From NCBI GenBank assembly GCA_016192025.1, contig JACPUY010000350.1, forward strand, positions 1 to 52,402: a stretch of 52,402 nucleotides of DNA, in the 5' to 3' direction. The stretch is from Pseudogulbenkiania sp. Its GTDB lineage: Bacteria > Pseudomonadota > Gammaproteobacteria > Burkholderiales > Chromobacteriaceae. The notes beneath the pieces were generated by a model. The model saw only the letters and a list, made by a program, of their open reading frames with translations, made no database searches and had not been told where the DNA came from. A program made the translations under genes and the position numbers. Shown here in pieces: positions 28,648-36,232 of this stretch (positions are counted from its first letter, which is position 1; each line of letters opens with the position of its first letter).

Positions 28648-30258
28648 TCAGCGCTTGTTGTCGCGCTTGGGCGAGAACAGCGCCGCGGTCTGGCGGCCAC
28701 CGGCCGGCTTGCCGCGACCGGCGTCGCCCGGGCGGCCACTGCCGGAGCGGGTGTTGCCGTTGGCCGGCTTGGGCGGGCGGATCACGTTGCCGTTGACCTC
28801 TTTCGGCGGCGGCGGCATCACGTTGCCGTTGGGCTCGCCGCGCTGGCCGCTGGCCGGCGAGGTATGGCGACCCTTGGGCTGCTGGGAGCCGGTGTTGCTC
28901 TTCGGTGGCCGGGAACCCGGCTGGCGCGCGCCGTCGGCGTGCTCGTGACGACGTGCCGGCTGAGCGCTGCCGTTACGCGTGCTGGCGCCGCTGGCGCCAT
29001 TGCCGGCCGGCCGGCCCTCGCCACCACGGCGCTGGCCTTGGCCCTGACGCTGACCTTGCCCCTGACCCTGGCCGCGGCGCTGGCCGCCCATCAGGATCGG
29101 TTCCGGCGTTACCGTCAGATCGGCCTCGTAGCCGGGGACGGTAAACTGCGGGATATCCTTCTTGATCAGCTTCTCGATATCCTTGAGGAACTTGAACTCG
29201 TCCACGCACACCAGCGACACCGCCTCGCCTTCGTTGCCGGCGCGGCCGGTGCGGCCGATGCGGTGCACGTAGTCTTCCGGCACGTTGGGTAGCTCGAAGT
29301 TGACCACGTGCGGCAGCTGGTCGATGTCCAGCCCGCGTGCGGCGATGTCGGTGGCCACCAGCACCTGCAACGTGTTGGCCTTGAAGTCGGCCAGCGCCTT
29401 GGTGCGGGCGTTCTGGCTCTTGTTGCCGTGGATCGCCGCGGCGGTGATGCCGCTCTTGTCGAGCTTCTCGGCCAGGCGGTTGGCGCCGTGCTTGGTGCGT
29501 GTGAACACCAGCACCTGGTGCCAGTCGCCCTGGCTGATCAGGTGGGTCAGCAGCTCGGTCTTCTTGTCGCGATCGACCAGGTGCACCTTCTGCTCGACCA
29601 GTTCATTGGCGGTATTGCGGCGCGCCACTTCGACCAGCTGCGGATTGTTCAGCAGGCGGTCGGCCAGGGTCTTGATCTCATCGGAGAAGGTGGCCGAGAA
29701 CAGCAGGTTCTGGCGCTTGGCCGGCAGCAGCGCCAGCACTTTCTTGATGTCGTGGATGAAGCCCATGTCGAGCATGCGGTCGGCTTCGTCCAGCACCAGG
29801 ATCTCGACGCCGGACAGGTCGACGGTCTTCTGGCCGGCGTGGTCCAGCAGGCGGCCCGGCGTGGCGACCAGGATGTCGAGCGGCTTCCTGAGCGCGGCGA
29901 TCTGCGGGTTGATGCCGACGCCGCCGAACATCACCATCGACTTGTGCGGCAGGTACTTGCCGTAGGTGCGTACCGATTCTTCCACCTGTGCGGCGAGTTC
30001 GCGCGTCGGCGTCAGCACCAGCGCGCGCGGGCGGCCTTTCAGGTGGGTCGGCGCCGCGCCCAGCCGATGCAGCAGCGGCAGGGTGAAGCCGGCGGTCTTG
30101 CCGGTGCCGGTCTGGGCCGCGGCCAACAGGTCGCCGCCCTTGATCACCTGCGGGATAGCCTGCGCCTGGATCGGGGTGGGCGTGGTGTAGCCGGTTTCGG
30201 CCACGGCACGCAACAGGGGCTCGGACAGGCCGAGGTCGGTAAATTTGATATCGGACAT
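28648..30258 (-). CDS. rhlE: DEAD-box RNA helicase, RhlE type
   Basis: A 536-residue ATP-dependent RNA helicase. Motifs in order: AQTGTGKT (I), PTRELAAQV (Ia), [13 protein letters not shown] (II), SAT (III), [11 protein letters not shown] (V) and [10 protein letters not shown] (VI). From about residue 388 the chain is low complexity: Gly-Gln-Arg repeats, then three NGN(V/T) units spaced by prolines and lysines, likely an unstructured RNA-binding tail. GGAG precedes the start. It is monocistronic with its own terminator. Roles in ribosome assembly or cold adaptation are known for the family. Confidence 0.93.
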   Translation of the reverse strand: MSDIKFTDLGLSEPLLRAVAETGYTTPTPIQAQAIPQVIKGGDLLAAAQTGTGKTAGFTLPLLHRLGAAPTHLKGRPRALVLTPTRELAAQVEESVRTYGKYLPHKSMVMFGGVGINPQIAALRKPLDILVATPGRLLDHAGQKTVDLSGVEILVLDEADRMLDMGFIHDIKKVLALLPAKRQNLLFSATFSDEIKTLADRLLNNPQLVEVARRNTANELVEQKVHLVDRDKKTELLTHLISQGDWHQVLVFTRTKHGANRLAEKLDKSGITAAAIHGNKSQNARTKALADFKANTLQVLVATDIAARGLDIDQLPHVVNFELPNVPEDYVHRIGRTGRAGNEGEAVSLVCVDEFKFLKDIEKLIKKDIPQFTVPGYEADLTVTPEPILMGGQRRGQGQGQGQRQGQGQRRGGEGRPAGNGASGASTRNGSAQPARRHEHADGARQPGSRPPKSNTGSQQPKGRHTSPASGQRGEPNGNVMPPPPKEVNGNVIRPPKPANGNTRSGSGRPGDAGRGKPAGGRQTAALFSPKRDNKR

Positions 30259-30530
30259 AACAACTCCAGCGACGGCCTAATCGCAGGTTGTGCGACACCA
30301 ATCCAGGCAGACGTTGATGGTGGAAACTCGGGGGACTTCAATGATGAAGCGAGACCGGCGCGCCGATTGGCCCGGCGCGGGAAGGCGCTAGTGTACAGGG
30401 GTTGGCGCCGGAAGGGAAACCCGCCGCCGTACTTGGATCACGATACGCCCCGATGACATCGGAAGAGAGGGGCTCCGGACCGCCCCCATCCCTGCGGATG
30501 GCGAGCACGCGGTCGCCCGGGGATAGGTTC

Positions 30531-31298
30531 TCAGCCGAATGCCAGCGCGTCCATCGCGATGCTGCCGTGCTCCATGCCGCTGTAGAACAGGTTCGCTGGC
30601 GCACCGCCGGCGCCGAGCGCGAAGAACAACGGCAGCAGGTGCTCGGCGGTGGGATGGTTGCGCCGTGCGTGCGGCGCCTGCCGTTCCCAGTCGAGCACGG
30701 CATCGACGTCGCCAGCGGCCAGGCGGTCGAGCATCCAGCGCTGGAATTCCAGTGCCCACGGCTCCGGCGCGGCATTCCACGCCACTTCATACAAGTTGTG
30801 GGTCAGGCTGCCGGAGCCGATCAGCAGCACGCCGTCGTCGGCCAGTTCCGCCAGCGCCTGGCCGAGTCGGTAATGGGTGGCGGCGTCCTCGGCCGGCAGC
30901 ACCGGCAGGCTCACCACCGGAATGTCGGCCTTCGGGTACATCGCCAGCAGCGGCACCCAGGCGCCGTGGTCGAGGCCGGGGCGCTCATCCGGCTGCACGG
31001 TGAAGCCGGCGCCGGCCAGGCGGCGGTCGATGTCGTCGGCCAGCGCGCGGTCGCCGTCTGCCGGATACTGCAGGCGGTAGAGCTGTTCCGGAAAGCCGCC
31101 GAAGTCGTGCACGGTGCGCCAGTGCTCCGCCCTGCCGGCCCCCGGCAGCCGCGCCGGGCGGTGCGCCGACAGGCTGACGATGGCGCGCGGCCGTGGTCGG
31201 GCCTCGGCCCAGCGCCGCCAGGCGGCCGGCGCGGGCGAGCCGTCGATCAGCACGGTCGGGGCGCCGTGTGAAATATACAGGCTGGGCAGGCGGGTCAT
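30531..31298 (-). CDS. DODA-type extradiol ring-opening dioxygenase (LigB superfamily)
   Basis: A 255-residue metal-dependent dioxygenase-like protein related to E. coli YgiD and plant DOPA dioxygenase. Likely metal ligands are His11 (ISHGAP), the histidine in LSAHRP near residue 46, and the histidine of TAEHLLPLFFALG; GLDHGAW carries the catalytic histidine. The usual Trp after the second ligand is Arg. It follows a DoxX gene by 38 bases on the same strand, divergent from a LysR regulator. The substrate is unknown; a phenolic compound is inferred. Confidence 0.88.
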   Translation of the reverse strand: MTRLPSLYISHGAPTVLIDGSPAPAAWRRWAEARPRPRAIVSLSAHRPARLPGAGRAEHWRTVHDFGGFPEQLYRLQYPADGDRALADDIDRRLAGAGFTVQPDERPGLDHGAWVPLLAMYPKADIPVVSLPVLPAEDAATHYRLGQALAELADDGVLLIGSGSLTHNLYEVAWNAAPEPWALEFQRWMLDRLAAGDVDAVLDWERQAPHARRNHPTAEHLLPLFFALGAGGAPANLFYSGMEHGSIAMDALAFG

Positions 31299-31336
31299 GA
31301 TGCTCTCCTTCGATCAGTATTCAATGATATGGCGCT

Positions 31337-31750
31337 TCAGTCGCGTCCGGTGCGACCCAACGGCTTGAGCGCAAAGGCGCCATCGCCGAGCAGGGCCACG
31401 GTCAGTGCCGCCACGGTCAGGAAGGCCGGGTATTCCCAGCCGCCGCCCGGGTTGCCGAATGCCCAGCCGTTGGCCAGGTGCACCAGCAGGGTGGCGCCAA
31501 GCAGCACCGGGCTGAGCAGCAGCGCCACCTGACGCCCGGCCACGCCGAGGAGCAGCAGCACGCCGCCGGTGATTTCGGCCACCATGGTGAGCGGGCCAAC
31601 GAAACCGGGCAGGCCGAGCGAGGCAAAGAACTGGGCCGTGCCGGCCGGGGTGAACACGAACAGCTTGGTCAGGCCGTGGGCGAGGAACATCAGGCCCAGC
31701 GACAAGCGCAGCAGGAAGGCGGCGTAGGGAGCGGTGCGGGTGTCGATCAT
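31337..31750 (-). CDS. DoxX family membrane protein
   Basis: A 137-residue protein with four membrane helices. LLRLSLGLMFLAHGLTKLF is the DoxX signature, and WEYPAFLTVAALTVALLGDGAFAL is the last helix. DoxX proteins have been linked to quinone chemistry and redox stress. I chose the ATG at 31750; the frame stays open far upstream only because it runs antisense through the LysR gene. It heads a two-gene unit with the dioxygenase. Confidence 0.88.
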   Translation of the reverse strand: MIDTRTAPYAAFLLRLSLGLMFLAHGLTKLFVFTPAGTAQFFASLGLPGFVGPLTMVAEITGGVLLLLGVAGRQVALLLSPVLLGATLLVHLANGWAFGNPGGGWEYPAFLTVAALTVALLGDGAFALKPLGRTGRD

Positions 31751-31816
31751 GGTGGTTCTCCAGTGGGTGGGGTATGAGCGTATTAAAGCGCTTGCCATCC
31801 GATCGATAAACCCGCC

Positions 31817-31830
31817 ATATTTCACAATAT
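31817..31830. promoter_or_regulatory. LysR-type binding site candidate
   Basis: ATATT-TCAC-AATAT is a 14-bp dyad in the 102-bp divergent region between the DoxX and LysR genes, consistent with the AT-rich interrupted dyads that LysR proteins bind. Confidence 0.35.
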
Positions 31831-31852
31831 TGATTCCCTGCAAGAAACAATC

Positions 31853-32749
31853 ATGGACCTGATGACCGCCATGCGCGTGTTCCACGCCGTGGCCGACGGC
31901 GGCAGCTTCACCCAGGCCTCGGACAAGCTCGGCCTGTCGCGCGGCATGGCCAGCAAGTACGTAAGCTGGCTCGAGGAACACCTCGGCATGCGGCTGATGA
32001 ACCGCACCACGCGCCGGCTGGCACTGACCGAGAGCGGCGCCGACTACCTGGCGCGGGTGGCCAGCATCCTCGCCCAGATCGACGAGGCCGAAGCGCAGGC
32101 AGCCCAAGCCAGCCACGAGCCGGTCGGCACCTTGCGCGTCAGCGCGCCGCTGGCCTTCGGCGTGCGCCGGCTCGGGCCGATCCTGGCCGAATTCAACGCC
32201 CATTACCCGCGCCTGACGGTGGAGCTGCTGCTGGAAGACCGCCAGCGCGACATGCTGCAGGACGGCGTCGACCTGACGCTGCGCATCACCACCGACCTCG
32301 GCCAGAGCCAACTGGTGGCGCGCATGCTGGCGCCGGTACGGCTGGTGGTGTGCGCCGCGCCGGCCTACCTGGCACGCCACGGCACCCCGGCCACGCCGGC
32401 CGAGCTCACCCGCCACCAGTGCCTGCGCTACACCCTGAGCGAACCCACCGACGAATGGCGCTTCGGCAGCGAACGGGTCAAGATCAACGGCCCGCTCGCC
32501 GCCAACAACGGCGACCTGCTGGTGGACGCCGCCCGCCACGGCATGGGCATCATCTGCGAGCCGACCTTCCTGCTCGGCGACGACCTGAAGAGCGGCCGGC
32601 TGGTGCCGCTGCTGGAAGGCTACCCGCTGCCCGAATTCCGCCTCTACGCGCTCTACCCGCACCGCCAGTACCTGCCGCGCAAGGTGCGCGCGCTGGTCGA
32701 CTATTTGGCCGATCATTTCGCCGGGGAGCCCGACTGGGACGCCTACTGA
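31853..32749 (+). CDS. LysR family transcriptional regulator
   Basis: A 298-residue regulator with the N-terminal helix-turn-helix at residues 1-60 (MTAMRVFHAVADGGSFTQASDKLGLSRG) and a periplasmic-binding-protein-like effector domain behind it. GTLRVSAPLAFGVRRLGPIL marks the subgroup that controls quinone- or phenol-related redox genes. It is divergent from the DoxX-dioxygenase pair, which is its probable target. The inducer is unknown. Confidence 0.93.
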   Translation: MDLMTAMRVFHAVADGGSFTQASDKLGLSRGMASKYVSWLEEHLGMRLMNRTTRRLALTESGADYLARVASILAQIDEAEAQAAQASHEPVGTLRVSAPLAFGVRRLGPILAEFNAHYPRLTVELLLEDRQRDMLQDGVDLTLRITTDLGQSQLVARMLAPVRLVVCAAPAYLARHGTPATPAELTRHQCLRYTLSEPTDEWRFGSERVKINGPLAANNGDLLVDAARHGMGIICEPTFLLGDDLKSGRLVPLLEGYPLPEFRLYALYPHRQYLPRKVRALVDYLADHFAGEPDWDAY

Positions 32750-32802
32750 GCAGCAAAACCGCTACACTAGCGGCCTTCTGTGCCTTCTAACCGGACCCGA
32801 CC

Positions 32803-33348
32803 ATGGCGCTCAAAGCCACCATCTACAAAGCCGAACTCAATATCACCGACCTGGACCGCAGCTACTACGCCAGCCACAACCTCACCCTCGCCCTGCACCC
32901 ATCGGAAACCGTCGAACGCATGATGCTGCGGCTGGTGGCGTTCGCCCGCCACGCCAGCGACATGCTGGCGTTCACCAAGGGCATCAGCGAGGACGACGAG
33001 CCGGACCTGTGGCAGAAGAACTATTCGGACGAGATCGAGCTGTGGATCGAACTGGGTGAGCCGGATGAGAAGCGCCTGCGCAAGGCCTGCGGCCGCGCCG
33101 ACGCGGTGTGGATCTACAGCTACGGCGGACGCGCCGCCGATATCTGGTGGCAGGGCATGGAAGGCAAGGCCAGCCGCTTCGAGCATCTGCACGTCGCCGG
33201 CATCAGCCCGGACACGCTGACCGAGCTGACGGCGCTGGCCGAACGCAGCATGCAGCTGCAGGTGACCATCCAGGACGGCCAGATCTGGCTGTCGGACAAC
33301 GTGCACAACGTGCTGGTGGAGTTCGTCGCGCTGAAAGACGCACGCTGA
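32803..33348 (+). CDS. yaeQ: YaeQ family protein
   Basis: A 181-residue cytoplasmic protein matching YaeQ across its length: MALKATIYKAELNI at the start, then HPSETVERMMLRLVAFA and WIYSYGGRAADIWW. The fold resembles PD-(D/E)XK nucleases, but activity is not established for the family. It is followed by a perfect hairpin and then ccoG. Confidence 0.92.
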   Translation: MALKATIYKAELNITDLDRSYYASHNLTLALHPSETVERMMLRLVAFARHASDMLAFTKGISEDDEPDLWQKNYSDEIELWIELGEPDEKRLRKACGRADAVWIYSYGGRAADIWWQGMEGKASRFEHLHVAGISPDTLTELTALAERSMQLQVTIQDGQIWLSDNVHNVLVEFVALKDAR

Positions 33349-33354
33349 GACCGC

Positions 33355-33386
33355 CCAGGTGGCCGAAGCCCGCTTCGGCCACCTGG
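33355..33386. terminator. Strong hairpin between yaeQ and ccoG
   Basis: CCAGGTGGCCGAAG pairs perfectly with CTTCGGCCACCTGG, a 14-bp stem with a CCCG loop 7 bases after the yaeQ stop. A C-run, not a T-run, follows, so it may be a transcript-stabilising or Rho-assisted structure. Confidence 0.5.
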
Positions 33387-33493
33387 CCCCCCTCCAGACG
33401 GCCCTGTGTCCGTCATTTCCCCCTGCGCTGTGCCTTATGCAGCGGCGCGGCGCGGCCTACCCTGACATCCATCCCGTTTCATGGTGGTGTCCC

Positions 33494-34855
33494 ATGTCCA
33501 CAGTCCCAGCCATACCCATCAAGCTCTACCCGCGCCTGACGCGCGGCCGCTTCAACAACTGGCGCGTCGTCTTTGTCGTCGTCACCCAACTGCTCTACTT
33601 CGGCCTGCCCTGGCTGCAATGGCACGAGCGCCAGGCGGTGTGGTTCGACCTGGTCGGCGGGCGCTTCCACCTGTTCGGCCTGACGCTGCTGCCGCAGGAC
33701 ATGGTCTACCTGGCCGCGCTGTTGATGGCCAGCGCCTTCGGACTGTTCCTGTGGACCACGCTGGCCGGACGGCTGTGGTGCGGTTTTTCCTGTCCGCAAA
33801 CCGTGTACACCGAGATCATGCTGTGGATCGAGCGCTGGACCGAGGGCAAGCCGGCGGCGCGGCGCGCGCTCGACGCCGCACCATGGAGCCTGAACAAGCT
33901 GTCGCGCAAGGGCGGCAAGCACGCGCTGATGGTGGCGTTCTCGCTGTGGACCGGCCTGACGCTGGTCGGCTACTTCAGCCCGTTGCGCGAACTGGCCACC
34001 GGCCTGCCGACGCTCGCCATCGGACCGTGGGAAGCGTTCTGGGCACTGTTCTACGGCGGCTTCACCTATCTGCTGGCCGGCGTGCTGCGCGAGAAGGTGT
34101 GCCTGCACATGTGCCCGTACGCACGCTTCCAGGGCGCCATGTTCGACCCCGACACCAAGCTGGTGGCCTACGACGCGCCCCGCGGCGAACCGCGCGGCGC
34201 ATTGCGCAAGGACGCCGCACCCGGCATGGCGCGCGGCGACTGTGTCGACTGCGGACTGTGCGTGCAGGTCTGCCCCACCGGCATCGACATTCGCGCCGGG
34301 CTGCAGTACGAGTGCATCGGCTGTGCTGCCTGCATCGATGCCTGCGACGCGGTGATGGACAAGATCGGCGCGCCGCGCGGGCTGATCCGCTTCACCACCC
34401 AGCGCGCCGAGGACGGCGGCGACCAGCGCCCGCGCCGCCTCTGGCAGCGCCCGCGCGTGCTGATCTACGGCGGCCTGCTGGCCATACTGCTGGCCCTGAC
34501 GCTGACCGGGTTGCTGAACCACACGCCATACAAGCTCGACGTGCTGCGCGACCGCGCCTCGCTGGTGCGGGAGGGGGATGACGGCTGGCTGGAAAACAGC
34601 TACAGCCTGCGGGTGATGAACGGCGACGAGCGGCCGCACCGCTTCCTGCTGACGGTGGAAGGATTGCCCGGCGTACAGTTGCGCGACGCCGTGCCGGTGC
34701 AGGTGCCGGCGCTGACCGTGGCCACGGTGGGAGTGCGGGTGGCGGCCGACCCAGCCACGGTACAGCGTGGCAGCCAGCCGCTGCGTTTCGTGCTGCACGC
34801 GGAGGACGATCCGCAGCGCACGGTGACGGCCGACAGCAGCTTCATCGGCGAGTGA
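33494..34855 (+). CDS. ccoG: Cytochrome c oxidase accessory protein CcoG (RdxA/FixG)
   Basis: A 453-residue membrane iron-sulfur protein needed to assemble copper in cbb3 oxidase. It has about five membrane helices, the RLWCGFSCPQTVYTE motif, and two 4Fe-4S clusters in CVDCGLCVQVCPTGID and CIGCAACIDACD. The last 120 residues form the periplasmic immunoglobulin-like FixG domain. The ATG at 33494 was chosen because a longer frame adds a leader over the yaeQ hairpin, although no strong ribosome site is seen. No ccoNOPQ genes are nearby. It overlaps the convergent MocR gene by 14 bases. Confidence 0.93.
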   Translation: MSTVPAIPIKLYPRLTRGRFNNWRVVFVVVTQLLYFGLPWLQWHERQAVWFDLVGGRFHLFGLTLLPQDMVYLAALLMASAFGLFLWTTLAGRLWCGFSCPQTVYTEIMLWIERWTEGKPAARRALDAAPWSLNKLSRKGGKHALMVAFSLWTGLTLVGYFSPLRELATGLPTLAIGPWEAFWALFYGGFTYLLAGVLREKVCLHMCPYARFQGAMFDPDTKLVAYDAPRGEPRGALRKDAAPGMARGDCVDCGLCVQVCPTGIDIRAGLQYECIGCAACIDACDAVMDKIGAPRGLIRFTTQRAEDGGDQRPRRLWQRPRVLIYGGLLAILLALTLTGLLNHTPYKLDVLRDRASLVREGDDGWLENSYSLRVMNGDERPHRFLLTVEGLPGVQLRDAVPVQVPALTVATVGVRVAADPATVQRGSQPLRFVLHAEDDPQRTVTADSSFIGE

Positions 34856-36179
34856 GCACCGCCGCCAGCCAGTCCAGCGCGGCGAGCTGCCCGGCCGGTT
34901 CGGCGTAGCTCAGGTTGAGGCGCAAGGAATGGCGGCCGCCGGCGCCGCCCGGGTGGAACAACGCACCGGGGGCGAAGTGCAGGCCGTGCGCCTGCGCCTC
35001 GGCCAGCAGCGTCTGGCTGTCCGGCCCGTCGTCCTGCTCCAGCCACAGGAAGTAGCCGCCCTGCGGCTGGGACAGCCGCACCGACGCCGGCAGGCGCGCC
35101 GCCAGTTCGCGGCGCAGTACCGCGGCGCGTTCGGCCAGTTGCTGGCACAGCCGGCGCAGGCCGGGCTGGTAGCCGCCATCGGCCAAGAGCTCGGCGATGG
35201 CCATCTGGTTGGGTAGCGGCGAGGCCAGCGTGGTGCTGACCTTGAGCCGGCACACCGCATCCAGGTAGCGCCCCGGCGCGATCCAGCCGACGCGGTAGCC
35301 GGGCGCCAGCGATTTGGAAAAGGTGGCGCAGTACAGCACCCGGCCGACCGTGTCGCGCGCCTTGAGCGGCGCCGGTGCCGGTGCCTCGAACGCCAGCTGG
35401 CGGTAGGCATCGTCCTCGATGATCGGCACGTCGTAGCGCTCGGCCAGCTGCCACAAGGCGGCGCGGGCAGCTTCGCTCAGGCAGTGACCGGTGGGATGCT
35501 GGAAATTGGCCATCACCGCGATGCCGTGCACCCGGCCTGCAGCCAGGCCTTGCGCCAGCGGTGCCAGGTCGAGCGCACCGTCGAGCCCGACCGGCAGCGC
35601 CAGCGTGGCGATGCCGTGCTGCGCCATCAGGCCCAGCAGACCGGGAAAGGCCGGCGTCAGCACCGCTAGGCACGGTGCCGGCCGCTCGTGGGTCACCACC
35701 TGCACCGCCAGCGCCAGCGCCTCCATGCCGCCGCAGGTGATCACGATCTGGTCCCAGTCCAGCGCCATGCCCTCGGCATGGCACTGGCGCGCCAGCTGGC
35801 GCCGCAGCGCGTCCAGCCCGAGCAGCTCGTGACGCGCCAACAGTTCGGGATAGCGCCGCTGCACGCGGCCGAAGGCCTGCGCCAGCGCGCGGCCGTCGAA
35901 CAAGGCCGGGTTGATGAACGGCGAGCCCCACGGCAGCACCGTGTCCACCTTGGCCGCCGCCGTCGCCCCGCCGCCCGCCGCCACGCGGAACCCCGCGCGC
36001 GGCTGCGCCTCGACGTAGCCCTGCCGCTCCAGCTCGTAGTACGCCCGCTTGGCGGTGTTCATGCCGACGCCATGGGTCTGGCACAGACTGCGCAGCGACG
36101 GCAGCGCGTCGCCGGGGCGGTAGCTGCCATGTTCGATGGCGGCAACAAAAAAATCGACCAGCGTGGCGTACTTGGACAT
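34842..36179 (-). CDS. MocR-type regulator (GntR helix-turn-helix plus aminotransferase domain)
   Basis: A 445-residue fusion. Residues 1-75 are a GntR winged helix (IEHGSYRPGDALPSLRSLCQTHGVGMNTAKRAYYELERQGY). The rest is a fold-type I aminotransferase, with CATFSKSLAPGYRVGWIAPG holding the lysine that binds pyridoxal phosphate. In this family the aminotransferase domain senses a ligand and is not usually catalytic. The start at 36179 was chosen because the upstream 53 residues are Arg/Pro-rich and precede a full GntR domain. No obvious vitamin B6 or amino acid target is adjacent, so its regulon is unknown. Confidence 0.9.
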   Translation of the reverse strand: MSKYATLVDFFVAAIEHGSYRPGDALPSLRSLCQTHGVGMNTAKRAYYELERQGYVEAQPRAGFRVAAGGGATAAAKVDTVLPWGSPFINPALFDGRALAQAFGRVQRRYPELLARHELLGLDALRRQLARQCHAEGMALDWDQIVITCGGMEALALAVQVVTHERPAPCLAVLTPAFPGLLGLMAQHGIATLALPVGLDGALDLAPLAQGLAAGRVHGIAVMANFQHPTGHCLSEAARAALWQLAERYDVPIIEDDAYRQLAFEAPAPAPLKARDTVGRVLYCATFSKSLAPGYRVGWIAPGRYLDAVCRLKVSTTLASPLPNQMAIAELLADGGYQPGLRRLCQQLAERAAVLRRELAARLPASVRLSQPQGGYFLWLEQDDGPDSQTLLAEAQAHGLHFAPGALFHPGGAGGRHSLRLNLSYAEPAGQLAALDWLAAVLTRR

Positions 36180-36232
36180 CGGCACCGCTTCTGCAACGGG
36201 AAAGACCCGCAGTGTAGCGGAGAAACCCCCGC

